A stretch of 64,000 nt of DNA. Origin: Thermosipho melanesiensis BI429. Its GTDB lineage: Bacteria > Thermotogota > Thermotogae > Thermotogales > Fervidobacteriaceae. A program made the position numbers and the translations under genes. Below the pieces are notes generated by a model. That model made no database searches. It saw nothing but the letters and a program-made list of their open reading frames with translations, and was not told where the DNA came from. Positions 38,236 to 47,433 of the stretch are shown piece by piece. The stretch spans positions 186,001-250,000 of the forward strand of contig NC_009616.1 in NCBI RefSeq assembly GCF_000016905.1. Direction: 5' to 3'. How positions within the stretch are numbered: the stretch's first letter is position 1; each line of letters starts with the position of its first letter.

Positions 38236-39371
38236 CATACACTACTACATTCTATATAGCAACTATACTAATTTCACTTATTATTGTATTGTACGGAAAG
38301 TACAAAAATGAAAAAAGAACAAATTATTTACATGAAAACAGAAACCCGAAATATTATCCCTTGGTTTCTGTAATTATTCCATGCTATAATGAAGAAGCTG
38401 TGATAGGAAATACTATTAGAGCTGTGGAAAAAAATAGTTACAAAAACTTTGAAATTATAGTAATAGATGATAATTCCACGGATAGTACTTTTGAAATTGC
38501 TAAAGGTTTGGAGAAAGAATACAATAATTTAAAGGTAATTAAAAAGAAAGGTGAAAAAGGAAAACCTCAATCAATCAACGAAGCAATGGAAATTGCAAAA
38601 GGAGAAATCGTATTAATAATTGATGCAGATGCAAGAATTCCAGAAAACTATATATCTTCTCATGTATATTGTTTTTCGAATCCAAAAGTAGAAATGATTT
38701 TCACAAATTTTGAAGCATACAACTTTAGATTCACTCCCGTTTTCATAATCCAAGAGATATATTTTAATTTTGTTAAAACAATCTTTTACTCTAACATAAT
38801 AGTGAAAATGATTTTTATGGGAAATGGTATATTCTTTAGAAAAAGTCTTCTTGAAAGAATTCTTCCTATTGATCCTACAACGCTCGTAGATGATTTTAGT
38901 ATGGCTACTAAACTATCAAAATTAAAAGTAAAAGAATTTTATTCAACATATCCATATATAAAAATTCAATTTGCAAAAAGTTTTAAAGATTTATGGAAAC
39001 AACATAAAAGATGGTACACAGGCGGATTTAGGGAAATGTTTATGCGCATAAAAGAAGGACACCACTCTTATTTGTTTTACTATATGCTAACTGGTCTGGT
39101 AATTTTTCTTCCAGTTATATCTTTATTTGTTGATTTGATATTTCATATAGGTATGTTCAAAATCGTATTTGGATTAATAATGGCCGTATATATTTTATTA
39201 TGGATTAGCTCTCTTGATAGTAGACAATTTGGTTTTTTCTCACTTTTCTATTCCTTTCTTTACGTACCTTTGTTAATGATTTTCGAACTTCTCATACTAG
39301 TTTATAGCTATATAACAGGACCTTTCAACAAAAAACTTCCCTGGGAAAAAGTTGAAAGAGATAAAATTTAA
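38232..39371 (+). CDS. Processive family-2 glycosyltransferase with membrane helices
   Basis: 379 residues. N-terminal helix, GT-A domain (VIIPCYNEEAVIGNT; IDDNSTDST; IIDADARIP; a DDFS acidic pair) and the QxxRW motif of processive enzymes (QHKRWYTGG), followed by three to four helices. This is the layout of poly-GlcNAc and cellulose-type synthases (PgaC-like). It probably makes a polysaccharide at the inner face of the membrane. Sugar specificity unknown. Overlaps the barrel gene by 4 bases. Confidence 0.82.
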   Translation: MTYTTTFYIATILISLIIVLYGKYKNEKRTNYLHENRNPKYYPLVSVIIPCYNEEAVIGNTIRAVEKNSYKNFEIIVIDDNSTDSTFEIAKGLEKEYNNLKVIKKKGEKGKPQSINEAMEIAKGEIVLIIDADARIPENYISSHVYCFSNPKVEMIFTNFEAYNFRFTPVFIIQEIYFNFVKTIFYSNIIVKMIFMGNGIFFRKSLLERILPIDPTTLVDDFSMATKLSKLKVKEFYSTYPYIKIQFAKSFKDLWKQHKRWYTGGFREMFMRIKEGHHSYLFYYMLTGLVIFLPVISLFVDLIFHIGMFKIVFGLIMAVYILLWISSLDSRQFGFFSLFYSFLYVPLLMIFELLILVYSYITGPFNKKLPWEKVERDKI

Positions 39372-39381
39372 AGGTGATAAT

Positions 39382-40125
39382 ATGAAAATTTCTGTAATTG
39401 TTCCTGTTCTAAATGAAGAAAAGACTTTAGAAAAAACACTAAAAAGTATTAAAAATCAAACATATAAAAACTTTGAAATTATTGTTGTAGATAATGGTAG
39501 CACTGATAAATCCGTAGAAATAGCTAGAAAATACACAACTAACATTTTTTTTGAAGAAAAAAAAGGATCTATTAATGCAATCGTTAAAGGCATCAAAAAT
39601 TCAAAAGGCGATATTTTTTTAACTTGTGATGCTGATTCGATTTACCCTAAAAATTACTTTGAAAAAATATTCAAAACATTCAAAAAACACGAAAAAATTT
39701 GTGCTATCTACGGACCATTTATGTTCATAGAAAATGGAAAAATATCAAACTTTTTTACATGGATTTCGTATATAATTATGGATTTTCTTTCAAAGCTGTT
39801 CACAAAAACTTATATTGTAGGTGCTGCAAACTTTGCAATAAAAAGAGAATGTTACTTCAAAGTGGGCGGATATGATATAAAAAGTAATCTTGCTTCACAA
39901 GATTTTCGTCTTGCAAGAAAAATATCAAAAGTCGGAAAAGTTTCCTTCTCACCATTTTTGGTAGTTTTCACATCAAACAGAAGATTTAGAAAAGAAGGTT
40001 TTTTTAAAAGTTTTAAAGAAGCTGTTATTTTATGGGCAGACGTGGCTTTTAACAAAAACAAAATTACTTATGAAAAATACTACACAAAAGAATACTACGG
40101 GAGGAAATATGAAAGAAAAAAATAA
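39382..40125 (+). CDS. Family-2 glycosyltransferase
   Basis: 247 residues. GT-A fold with VIVPVLNEEKTLEKTLKSI, VVDNGSTDKS and the metal-binding TCDADSIYP; SQDFRLARKI corresponds to the acceptor-side acidic motif. There is no QxxRW, so it is non-processive. ATG at 39382 behind AAAGGTGA; the longer frame overlaps the preceding synthase. Confidence 0.82.
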   Translation: MKISVIVPVLNEEKTLEKTLKSIKNQTYKNFEIIVVDNGSTDKSVEIARKYTTNIFFEEKKGSINAIVKGIKNSKGDIFLTCDADSIYPKNYFEKIFKTFKKHEKICAIYGPFMFIENGKISNFFTWISYIIMDFLSKLFTKTYIVGAANFAIKRECYFKVGGYDIKSNLASQDFRLARKISKVGKVSFSPFLVVFTSNRRFRKEGFFKSFKEAVILWADVAFNKNKITYEKYYTKEYYGRKYERKK

Positions 40126-41110
40126 AATAGTAATTGGCATTATATTATCTATTCTAATATCCGGTGTTGTATTATTTTTTTACAGTTTTTCTCTGAATAA
40201 AAATATCATTAATAGTATTTTTTTCTCTTTAAACTATGAAAAATTCATAGTTGCGATTATTTTAGTAACCTTAAGTTTTGTTTTCGATGGGGTAAAACAT
40301 TTTATAGTTTTTAGAATTTTAGACCAAAAAATTGGTATTTTTCCATCAATTAACTCCTGTTTTGTCACAGGATATTTTTCTTCTGTCACACCTTTTTCCG
40401 TAGGAGGACAACCATTTCAAATTTATTATCTTAACAAAAAAGGCGTTGATTCTGCATATGCAACACAGGTGGTTCTTTTAAGATTATTTGAAATGATTTC
40501 GTTAATGTTTTTTATTGATTTAAGCTATATAATCTTTTTTTCACATAATATAACGGGAATTTCTCAAAACATTATTTTTCTTGGCCTAATTTTAACATTT
40601 CTTTCATCTATAGTTATTCTCCTTGGAATTGCTTTTCCTAAAACTATTGGAAAGCTTTTACGCGTATTAAAAAAAGTAAAAATTCTATCAAAAATAGTAA
40701 ATTTTGATAAAATAGAACATTGGTTTCATAAACTAGATATTGTGATAAAAAAAATATTTCGCGAACATAAATGGTTAATTTTTATTGATTTTATAATGAT
40801 GTTCATACTACTGATATTCCAAAGCTATGTATTCTACTATTCGATTAAAATTTTTACCAACATAAATATACCTTTCTTTAAATTCTTTTCCATTGTAAAC
40901 ATTGTTAATGCAGTTGCCTTTTTAGTACCAACGCCTGGCGCAAGCGGTAGTTTTGAAATAATTTATACCAACGTATTTTCTTCTTTTTCACCAAACAAAG
41001 AAGCAATTATAAAAGGTGTGTTGTTTTATAGATTCCTCTCATATTATCTCCTAATAATATTTGGAACGATAATATTACTGCCTTTTGCTTTTAAGAAAGA
41101 CAAAGTTTAG
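40109..41110 (+). CDS. Flippase-like membrane protein (LPG-synthase TM / AglD family)
   Basis: 333 residues, about eight helices. Family motifs VTPFSVGGQPFQIYYLNKKG and VPTPGASGSFEIIY are clear. Members act as lipid-linked sugar flippase-like or glycolipid-handling proteins, or as the membrane half of MprF. No catalytic MprF domain is attached. With the two glycosyltransferases it probably moves or protects a lipid-linked glycan. ATG behind GGGAGG. Confidence 0.8.
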   Translation: MKEKNKIVIGIILSILISGVVLFFYSFSLNKNIINSIFFSLNYEKFIVAIILVTLSFVFDGVKHFIVFRILDQKIGIFPSINSCFVTGYFSSVTPFSVGGQPFQIYYLNKKGVDSAYATQVVLLRLFEMISLMFFIDLSYIIFFSHNITGISQNIIFLGLILTFLSSIVILLGIAFPKTIGKLLRVLKKVKILSKIVNFDKIEHWFHKLDIVIKKIFREHKWLIFIDFIMMFILLIFQSYVFYYSIKIFTNINIPFFKFFSIVNIVNAVAFLVPTPGASGSFEIIYTNVFSSFSPNKEAIIKGVLFYRFLSYYLLIIFGTIILLPFAFKKDKV

Positions 41111-43422
41111 TTTTTATCAATACCATTTAAAAATACAAAAATACTTACAAACCATGAAATTAATAAACCTAACCCTACAAGCTCGCCAAATTCCTTTAAT
41201 AACTCACCTTGAGCTAACATAAAACTCCCAAAAGCCATCATTGTTGTCAAAACTGATACAGTCACTGCTTTTTCAGTTTTCATTATACTTTCTCTTCCGT
41301 GCTTTATACTATGTGCTAAATGCACCATACTATCAACACCTATTCCCAAAAAAATTGGTACAATTAGTAAATTCAAAAAGGTTAAATTTATCTTTAATAC
41401 AAAATAACCTATTCCTATTGTAGACAATATAGATAAAATGACTAAAAAAGATATTTGCAAAGATCTTTTAAAACTTCTCTGATCAATTAATAAAGTCAAT
41501 ACAATTGCCATAAACACAAAATAAACGGCTTTTGTTGTTGAATTAATAAGGTATACCATTACTTTGTAAAAAAGTGCAGGATACCCAAATACTCTTTCCC
41601 CCTTTAATTCCTCATCAAATATCTTTTTTAGATTATTGTTAGTCCATAACCCTATTTTTTCCTTAGCATACAATAAATAATACCTTTTCCCATCTGAATC
41701 GTAAAAAAATAAAGATGGCATATCCTTTTCTATACTAGCTATAACATCTTCAAATGTTTTGGCAGATTGTAACAAGCTCAAAGTTTCTATTAAACTGTTA
41801 TACAACCCATATTTTTTAAATATTATATCCAAAATCGGTTCACTAACTATTTGATTAATTTTCCCGTAAAATGTAGGAGATATTTCTTTTAATCTTGATG
41901 GATCATCCATAAAAGATAAAATCGAAAAAGTATTTGAAAAATATTTTGAATTTTCTACCTTCTCCTTTAAACGTTTTAAATCCTCAAAGTTTTCAGCTCC
42001 AAGCACAACTTGTCCTATTCCAAAATCTCCAAATTTTTCCTCTGCAACACTTAATGCAATCATTGCTTCTGATTTTTCTGGAACAAGTCCAGGAGGTGTA
42101 TATGAAAAATTCTTAACTGCAAAATACGCGCCAAAACCTGTTACTAAAACTACAACCCAAACAAAAACAGTTATTGGTTTAAATTTTCTGACAAATTCTA
42201 AAAATCTCGAGAAATATTCTCTTTTTGGTATTCTAATTCTCGAAAAGAACTTTGCATATAATGCAGGAATTAAAAAATTCATAAAAATGTAGAATATTAA
42301 AACACCAATCCCCGAAGAAATTCCCATTTCTTTTAAGGGTTTAGAAGGACTCAAAGCAAGTGCAAATAAAGAAATTGCCGTTGTAATTGCTGAAACAAAT
42401 GAAGGCACAAAATTTTCTTTTATCGCTTCTACTATACTTTGTGTTGATTTCCCATAAATTCTTAAATTTTCATGGATTTTTGCAGTAATATGGATCCCAT
42501 AGTCTATACCAAGTCCCAATAACATTGCATTGACAAAAGAAGTTACAATATTTACCTCTTTAAACAGAAAAACTATAATTCCTAAACTTGTACCCATTGC
42601 AAGAATCATTGAATACAACATAAATAGCATCGAACTAGTACTTCCGTATGAAACCAGAAGTAACAAAGATATTCCAATTAGAGAAACAAAAGTAGTAATT
42701 TGAAAATCCTTTGAAACCTGTAAATTTCCAGTGTAATTATTCATGGCAGAACCACTAAATAATATATTAACTCCAAATTTATCTGAGATATCTTTGGAAA
42801 TTCTCTTTAAAAATGGTATGGCATCATTTAAAAAGTTCACATCTGTTACAGGTTTGCTCATTGAAAAATTCATTAACATTAAACTTTTATCTTCAGATAT
42901 AAGATAGTATTTTTTTATACCACTTCTTGAAAAAAAATCATTTGCAAAGTCTGAAACAGTTGAAATTGCAACTCCTAAATTTCTCCAAAACCTAAAATCA
43001 ATAACTGAACGAGGTTCTACATTTACAACAGCACTGTAATATCCCAAAATATTATCTATACTATTCTCGTCAACTGTAAATATCCCATACTTTATTAAAT
43101 TTTCCGGATTATCAAATGCTTCTGCTTTTGATATATATTCCGTCTTTTCAAACGCATCTTTTATTCTTAATGCAACTTCATTGATGTTCACCTTATTATT
43201 AAGTTCAACTACTATTAATAACGTATTTGAGACAACCTTTTCCTCGGTAAATTTAACTAAATCCTTAAACTCCTTTATATTATCAGGGGCAAGTTCCGTT
43301 AATTCTGCATTAACCTTTAGATTGAATATACTATATAATCCCAACAAAAAGCCTAAAATACTAAACGTGATTAAAATAACCAAAGATTTCTTTATCAAAA
43401 AATTCCCTAATTTTTCAATCAC
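41107..43422 (-). CDS. RND/MMPL-family exporter
   Basis: 771 residues in two repeats. N-terminal helix (about 13-33), a large outside domain, then five or six helices (about 225-370); the pattern repeats in the second half. The conserved charged helix motif is seen twice: LGLGIDYGIHITAKI and LGIGVDSMVHLAHSI. No outer-membrane or adaptor partner is adjacent. HpnN and MmpL relatives move lipids, so lipid export is a reasonable guess. The stop overlaps the convergent flippase stop by 4 bases. Confidence 0.82.
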   Translation of the reverse strand: MIEKLGNFLIKKSLVILITFSILGFLLGLYSIFNLKVNAELTELAPDNIKEFKDLVKFTEEKVVSNTLLIVVELNNKVNINEVALRIKDAFEKTEYISKAEAFDNPENLIKYGIFTVDENSIDNILGYYSAVVNVEPRSVIDFRFWRNLGVAISTVSDFANDFFSRSGIKKYYLISEDKSLMLMNFSMSKPVTDVNFLNDAIPFLKRISKDISDKFGVNILFSGSAMNNYTGNLQVSKDFQITTFVSLIGISLLLLVSYGSTSSMLFMLYSMILAMGTSLGIIVFLFKEVNIVTSFVNAMLLGLGIDYGIHITAKIHENLRIYGKSTQSIVEAIKENFVPSFVSAITTAISLFALALSPSKPLKEMGISSGIGVLIFYIFMNFLIPALYAKFFSRIRIPKREYFSRFLEFVRKFKPITVFVWVVVLVTGFGAYFAVKNFSYTPPGLVPEKSEAMIALSVAEEKFGDFGIGQVVLGAENFEDLKRLKEKVENSKYFSNTFSILSFMDDPSRLKEISPTFYGKINQIVSEPILDIIFKKYGLYNSLIETLSLLQSAKTFEDVIASIEKDMPSLFFYDSDGKRYYLLYAKEKIGLWTNNNLKKIFDEELKGERVFGYPALFYKVMVYLINSTTKAVYFVFMAIVLTLLIDQRSFKRSLQISFLVILSILSTIGIGYFVLKINLTFLNLLIVPIFLGIGVDSMVHLAHSIKHGRESIMKTEKAVTVSVLTTMMAFGSFMLAQGELLKEFGELVGLGLLISWFVSIFVFLNGIDKN

Positions 43423-43423
43423 A

Positions 43424-43816
43424 TTAATTCACCCCCGAAAAAATGAAAAAGAAAAATGCCAGTAATCTAAAAATAGCCACACCTTTCCTTTTTTCATAAT
43501 TTAAATTCATAAAATTAGAAAGAATAAAACTTGGAAAAAATGCAAGTCTTGAATCAATAGAAATGTGAAAACGTATATTGATTAAAAATATTATATATAC
43601 AAACATCGGCACAAAAGAATAAAACCATAATCTAGATAACTCACTAAAAAGAAAAGCTTTTCCTTTCAAAGAGGCAATAATGCTAAAAATGAAAAAATAC
43701 ATAATGAAAAAGCTTATCACATATCCTGAAAGGGTAAATTTATTTACGTGCAACACAAAAGAAGAAAATATATAAACTAAAACAAGTTCTAAAAATATCA
43801 AAATGTTCCTAATCAT
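43424..43816 (-). CDS. Uncharacterised small membrane protein
   Basis: 130 residues with about four helices (ILIFLELVLVYIFSSFVL; YVISFFIMYFFIFSIIAS; and two later). No family is recognised. It lies one base from the RND gene and overlaps the upstream gene by 8 bases, so the three are probably co-translated. Possibly an accessory of the exporter. Confidence 0.6.
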   Translation of the reverse strand: MIRNILIFLELVLVYIFSSFVLHVNKFTLSGYVISFFIMYFFIFSIIASLKGKAFLFSELSRLWFYSFVPMFVYIIFLINIRFHISIDSRLAFFPSFILSNFMNLNYEKRKGVAIFRLLAFFFFIFSGVN

Positions 43817-44327
43817 ATTTTACAACTCCATACCTTTTCAATATTTCTTCTTCAATCTTGTTTAACTTTTCTATCGATAAGCTATTCCCTTTCAAAGCAT
43901 TATAAAGCACTTCTCCAAAGGTAAAATTACTTTTCCCACTTCTAATATGTGGAATATAATAAAAAATAAATTTATCATAAATCAAGGCTTCCGAAAAACT
44001 TTTCCCCCACCAAAAGAGCTTTTCAAAATATTCTTTTTTATAATCTACCCTAAAAACCCTAAAATAATATTCCACATTGTCCATCTTTTCTCTATTTTCC
44101 AACAAAAAAGGGGAAGAACCATAAATTAAATTTTCCGATAGAATCTTTTGAATTATCAATCTATCTTTAAAATCTTTCACATGCTTTGCAAAAGGATTAA
44201 CAAATATAACGGACGGAGGAGATTGTATTTCCACAATCTCCTTATTTAAATTTTTAATTATCAAAAAGGAAGTTAAAATCACAATATTAATCACCATAAT
44301 CAAAAAAGCTATAAATATTATTCTCAT
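43809..44327 (-). CDS. Uncharacterised membrane-anchored protein
   Basis: 172 residues. One N-terminal helix (about 3-25), the rest soluble and rich in aromatic residues (FEKLFWWGKSFSEALIYDKF), with a C-terminal helix NKIEEEILKRYG. Not recognised. It sits between ctpA and the RND block. With a single-pass anchor and an outside body it could be an envelope assembly factor. Confidence 0.6.
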   Translation of the reverse strand: MRIIFIAFLIMVINIVILTSFLIIKNLNKEIVEIQSPPSVIFVNPFAKHVKDFKDRLIIQKILSENLIYGSSPFLLENREKMDNVEYYFRVFRVDYKKEYFEKLFWWGKSFSEALIYDKFIFYYIPHIRSGKSNFTFGEVLYNALKGNSLSIEKLNKIEEEILKRYGVVKYD

Positions 44328-45529
44328 TTTCCCTCAAGCAAATATTCTAAAGCTCTCTTTATATATGGATCGTTTGTATCAACTTCCGTAAATTCTTTTG
44401 TATAATCAACCACTACTCGTTCGTGCTCTACTTTGGTTGCATCACCAGTCACAAAAATATTTGGTTCAATACCAACTTTATGTATATCATTTCCACTTGG
44501 TGTTTTGTAATGTGCTATTGTAATGTAAACCATTCCACCATTACTCAATGGAAATCCTTGTTGTACTGAGCCTTTTCCAAATGTCCTCTCACCTATAATA
44601 ACCGCTCTGTTGTTCTCTTTGAGTGCACCCGTGACAATCTCAGAAGCAGATGCAGAACCACCATTTACCAAAATAACCACAGGAACATTTTGAAAATTAT
44701 TTCCTTTACTCACATACCGCTCCACCTGACCAACTCTAGGTTCAACTGTTACTATTAACTTTCCACTTTCCAAAAACATACTTGCAACATCTATAGCACT
44801 ATCTAAATAACCACCAGGATTATCCCTTAAATCAAAAATCAACGCAGTTACCCCTTTATCATATATCTTTTGTAACGCTTCTTCCAACTTTTTGGAAGAT
44901 GGTTGATTAAACTGGGTAAGTCTAACATAACCTATTCTACCCATTTCTGTTTCAACAAATCCATATTTTACAGGTGTAATTTTGATTATTTCCCTTTTAA
45001 TTTTAAATTCTAAGATTTCATCATTTCTCAACACGGTAAGTTTTACGATTGTACCAGGCTCTCCTCTCATCATATTCACTGCATCAAGGTATGAAATATC
45101 CTTTACAGGTGTCCCATCAATACTTATTATTAAATCCCCCGCCTTTAGTCCAGCCTTCCATGCAGGTGTTCCATACATTGGGCTAATAATCTTGATCGCC
45201 CTTGCATCTGGATCATACGTAACTTCTATACCAAGTCCACCATATTCACCTTTATTTTCAATTTCCCTTTCCTTAAACAACTCAACGTTATAGTAATAAC
45301 TAAAATCATCTCCTAACCCTTTTATCAAACCGTCAATACCATAATCTATTACTTTATTTACATCTACATTATCCATATCGTAATAATAGTTTAAGATATA
45401 GTAAAGAGTTTCCGCAAGTGGTGTTAGATGCTCCTGAAACGTTTTCTCAGTTGCTCCACTTAAAAATATAGATGTCAAAAAAACTCCAAACAAAATAAAA
45501 GACGTAATAATGTAGTTTTTCTTATTCAT
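44324..45529 (-). CDS. ctpA: C-terminal processing peptidase (S41)
   Basis: 401 residues. Signal or anchor helix, a PDZ domain at about 95-175 (YGGLGIEVTYD; MYGTPAWKAGLKAGDLI), and an S41 protease core with the catalytic serine in NGGSASASEIV and the lysine in ERTFGKGSVQQG. It cleaves C-termini of periplasmic proteins. GGAGGTG points to ATG at 45529 rather than the GTG three codons earlier. Confidence 0.93.
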   Translation of the reverse strand: MNKKNYIITSFILFGVFLTSIFLSGATEKTFQEHLTPLAETLYYILNYYYDMDNVDVNKVIDYGIDGLIKGLGDDFSYYYNVELFKEREIENKGEYGGLGIEVTYDPDARAIKIISPMYGTPAWKAGLKAGDLIISIDGTPVKDISYLDAVNMMRGEPGTIVKLTVLRNDEILEFKIKREIIKITPVKYGFVETEMGRIGYVRLTQFNQPSSKKLEEALQKIYDKGVTALIFDLRDNPGGYLDSAIDVASMFLESGKLIVTVEPRVGQVERYVSKGNNFQNVPVVILVNGGSASASEIVTGALKENNRAVIIGERTFGKGSVQQGFPLSNGGMVYITIAHYKTPSGNDIHKVGIEPNIFVTGDATKVEHERVVVDYTKEFTEVDTNDPYIKRALEYLLEGK

Positions 45530-46313
45530 CAGAAACACCTCCTATTTTTCTCAAAACCTTTGTCGCAAAAACCAGATATGTAGTATGTGCTACCATTCTA
45601 TCAAATGGTCTTAGTCTTTCCGGATTTGGTTTAAACCGTCGCATTAAATTTTCCCATACCTCAACATCTATAAACGGATAATCGTACAGTTTTTCTAAAA
45701 CTTGCTGTACTTGATTGGTAGTAGGACAAATAATTCCTATCTTTCCTCCACCCTTTAACGCTTGCCAACATTTCTCAATGTAATTATCGGGATCAGGTAC
45801 ATCTAAAAGTAATGCATCCACATTCGTTTCGTCAAATCCTTGAGAGATATCCCTTAGTTTCAATTCTACAAAATCATTTAATCCCCAATTTTCCAAGTTT
45901 TTCTTTGCAAGATTATAAAAATCTTCCCTTCTCTCATAACCATAAACTTTACCTTCTTTTCCCACAACTCTTGCAAACGCCCCACACATTGCACCACTAC
46001 CCACACCAGTATCAATAACCTCGCTTCCAGGTTTTACATCAAGTTTAAACAAAATATATGATGCATCCTTTGGATAAATTATTTGGGTTCTCCTTTTCAT
46101 ATTAAATATCAAGTCAATAAACGTCGGTGGTAAAATATAAAACGCCCTCTGCTTCTTTCCAAAGAAAATCAAATCCCCATACTCTTTCCCAATTAAATCA
46201 TCCATATTCACATGCCCCAAATGCGTTCCTTTCTTTTTGCCCTTTTCAACAGTAATGATTATCTTACTTCCATCTTCTCCATAAAGTAAAACTTTATCTC
46301 CCTCTCTGATCAA
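45522..46313 (-). CDS. trmI: tRNA (adenine-58-N1)-methyltransferase TrmI
   Basis: 263 residues. N-terminal beta domain with HLGHVNMDDLIGKEYGDLI, RRTQIIYPKDASYILFKLDV, and the SAM site VIDTGVGSGAMCGAFAR; late DVPDP is the catalytic NPPY-equivalent seen in TrmI. m1A58 stabilises tRNA in thermophiles. TTG at 46313 lies 7 bases after AAAGGAGG; the longer frame runs into the preceding gene. Confidence 0.93.
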   Translation of the reverse strand: MIREGDKVLLYGEDGSKIIITVEKGKKKGTHLGHVNMDDLIGKEYGDLIFFGKKQRAFYILPPTFIDLIFNMKRRTQIIYPKDASYILFKLDVKPGSEVIDTGVGSGAMCGAFARVVGKEGKVYGYERREDFYNLAKKNLENWGLNDFVELKLRDISQGFDETNVDALLLDVPDPDNYIEKCWQALKGGGKIGIICPTTNQVQQVLEKLYDYPFIDVEVWENLMRRFKPNPERLRPFDRMVAHTTYLVFATKVLRKIGGVSDE

Positions 46314-46326
46314 AATATTGCCTCCT

Positions 46327-46743
46327 TTAGAAATGATATCCAAACTCAACAGGAATCGCCTGTATTTTATCATTTCCAATGTATAAAACTGAGTAAGAAA
46401 AGGAAAGGAAAAAGTTATTAAAATAATACCTAATACCCGCTAAAACCATATATCCAATTGAATCAAAGGAAAATTGAAAAAGTGCTCCACCTTTTCCGTA
46501 AATTACAAACTTTCCAAATGATGTCTCTCTAGAATACTTTCCATAATTTGTAAAAGTAAAATTATCATGAAGATACTGAAATGAAAAACCAAATTCAGTA
46601 TCATTGTTAACTGATATTGGCAAATCAACACTCACTGAGTAAAAGCTACTTGTACCATCAATCGTAAAATTCCAACCTCCATATATTTCAAAAGCAAATG
46701 AAACAATCGAAATAAATAAAATTATCAACGTCCATTTTTTCAT
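46327..46743 (-). CDS. Small outer-membrane beta-barrel candidate
   Basis: 138 residues: a signal peptide (about 1-17) then about eight amphipathic strands (GGWNFTIDGTSSFYSVSVDL; FGFSFQYLHDNFTF; FFLSFSYSVLYIG) and a terminal aromatic in GYHF. Size fits an eight-stranded barrel of OmpA/OmpX type, but no family is recognised. Confidence 0.6.
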   Translation of the reverse strand: MKKWTLIILFISIVSFAFEIYGGWNFTIDGTSSFYSVSVDLPISVNNDTEFGFSFQYLHDNFTFTNYGKYSRETSFGKFVIYGKGGALFQFSFDSIGYMVLAGIRYYFNNFFLSFSYSVLYIGNDKIQAIPVEFGYHF

Positions 46744-46746
46744 ATT

Positions 46747-47433
46747 TTATCCTCCTAACTCTTGTTTTAATTGATTTAATTTTTCCAAATCAATGTACAA
46801 CCGTTCCAAGGTTTTATTTCCAACTTTAATTTCCAATGGTTTTTCAGTTATCGTAGGAATATCTTTTATTCTAACGCTAAATCTACCTAATGCATCAATT
46901 AGCTTTGCAAAAGAAGGACTAGTTAAAGTAGTTTCAGGTCTAAGCATCTTTAAAACTCCATCAAATGAAAAATAATCAAATAACTTTAATCCTCTCGTTG
47001 TTAAATACTTCAAAAGCTCTCCAAAATTTTCGTATCTTTTTCCATATTTTTCAGACAATTTAACAATCTTAACAGAATCCAAAACGCTGTAATAACTATA
47101 GACTACATCTAGTGAAAACATTTCCTTTAAAACTTCCAACGATAAAACGGGACTTGAGAAGTTTATTTCCTTTTTCAATTCTGAATTATATACATGATTT
47201 TTTAACTTTATTACATTTACTGTTCTCATGCTGCCATTAATTACTATATAATATCCTTCATTGTTATCTTTATCAATAAACAGATATTGACTTTTTACAT
47301 CTTCACCAAACTCTGGACTATTTTTTATTGAAGATATCTTCCAAAAGAAAAGCCCAAAAATAGATAAAACGAATACAATAACCAAAACTGTAATCCAAAC
47401 CCCAAAAACATTCCTTCTTCTCCTTCTTCTCAT
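46747..47433 (-). CDS. Uncharacterised single-pass membrane protein
   Basis: 228 residues. An arginine-rich start (MRRRRRRN), a helix at about 10-33, then an extracytoplasmic domain beginning YLFIDKDNNEGYYIVINGSM. It sits at the place where some bacteria have an LCP or RsfS gene next to yqeK, but neither motif set is visible. ATG at 47433 behind AAAGGAGG. Confidence 0.6.
   Translation of the reverse strand: MRRRRRRNVFGVWITVLVIVFVLSIFGLFFWKISSIKNSPEFGEDVKSQYLFIDKDNNEGYYIVINGSMRTVNVIKLKNHVYNSELKKEINFSSPVLSLEVLKEMFSLDVVYSYYSVLDSVKIVKLSEKYGKRYENFGELLKYLTTRGLKLFDYFSFDGVLKMLRPETTLTSPSFAKLIDALGRFSVRIKDIPTITEKPLEIKVGNKTLERLYIDLEKLNQLKQELGG

Noticed and set aside
46747-47433. LCP (LytR-CpsA-Psr) family assignment
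   Set aside because: Anchor and position fit, but the conserved Arg/Asp motifs of LCP catalytic domains are not visible.
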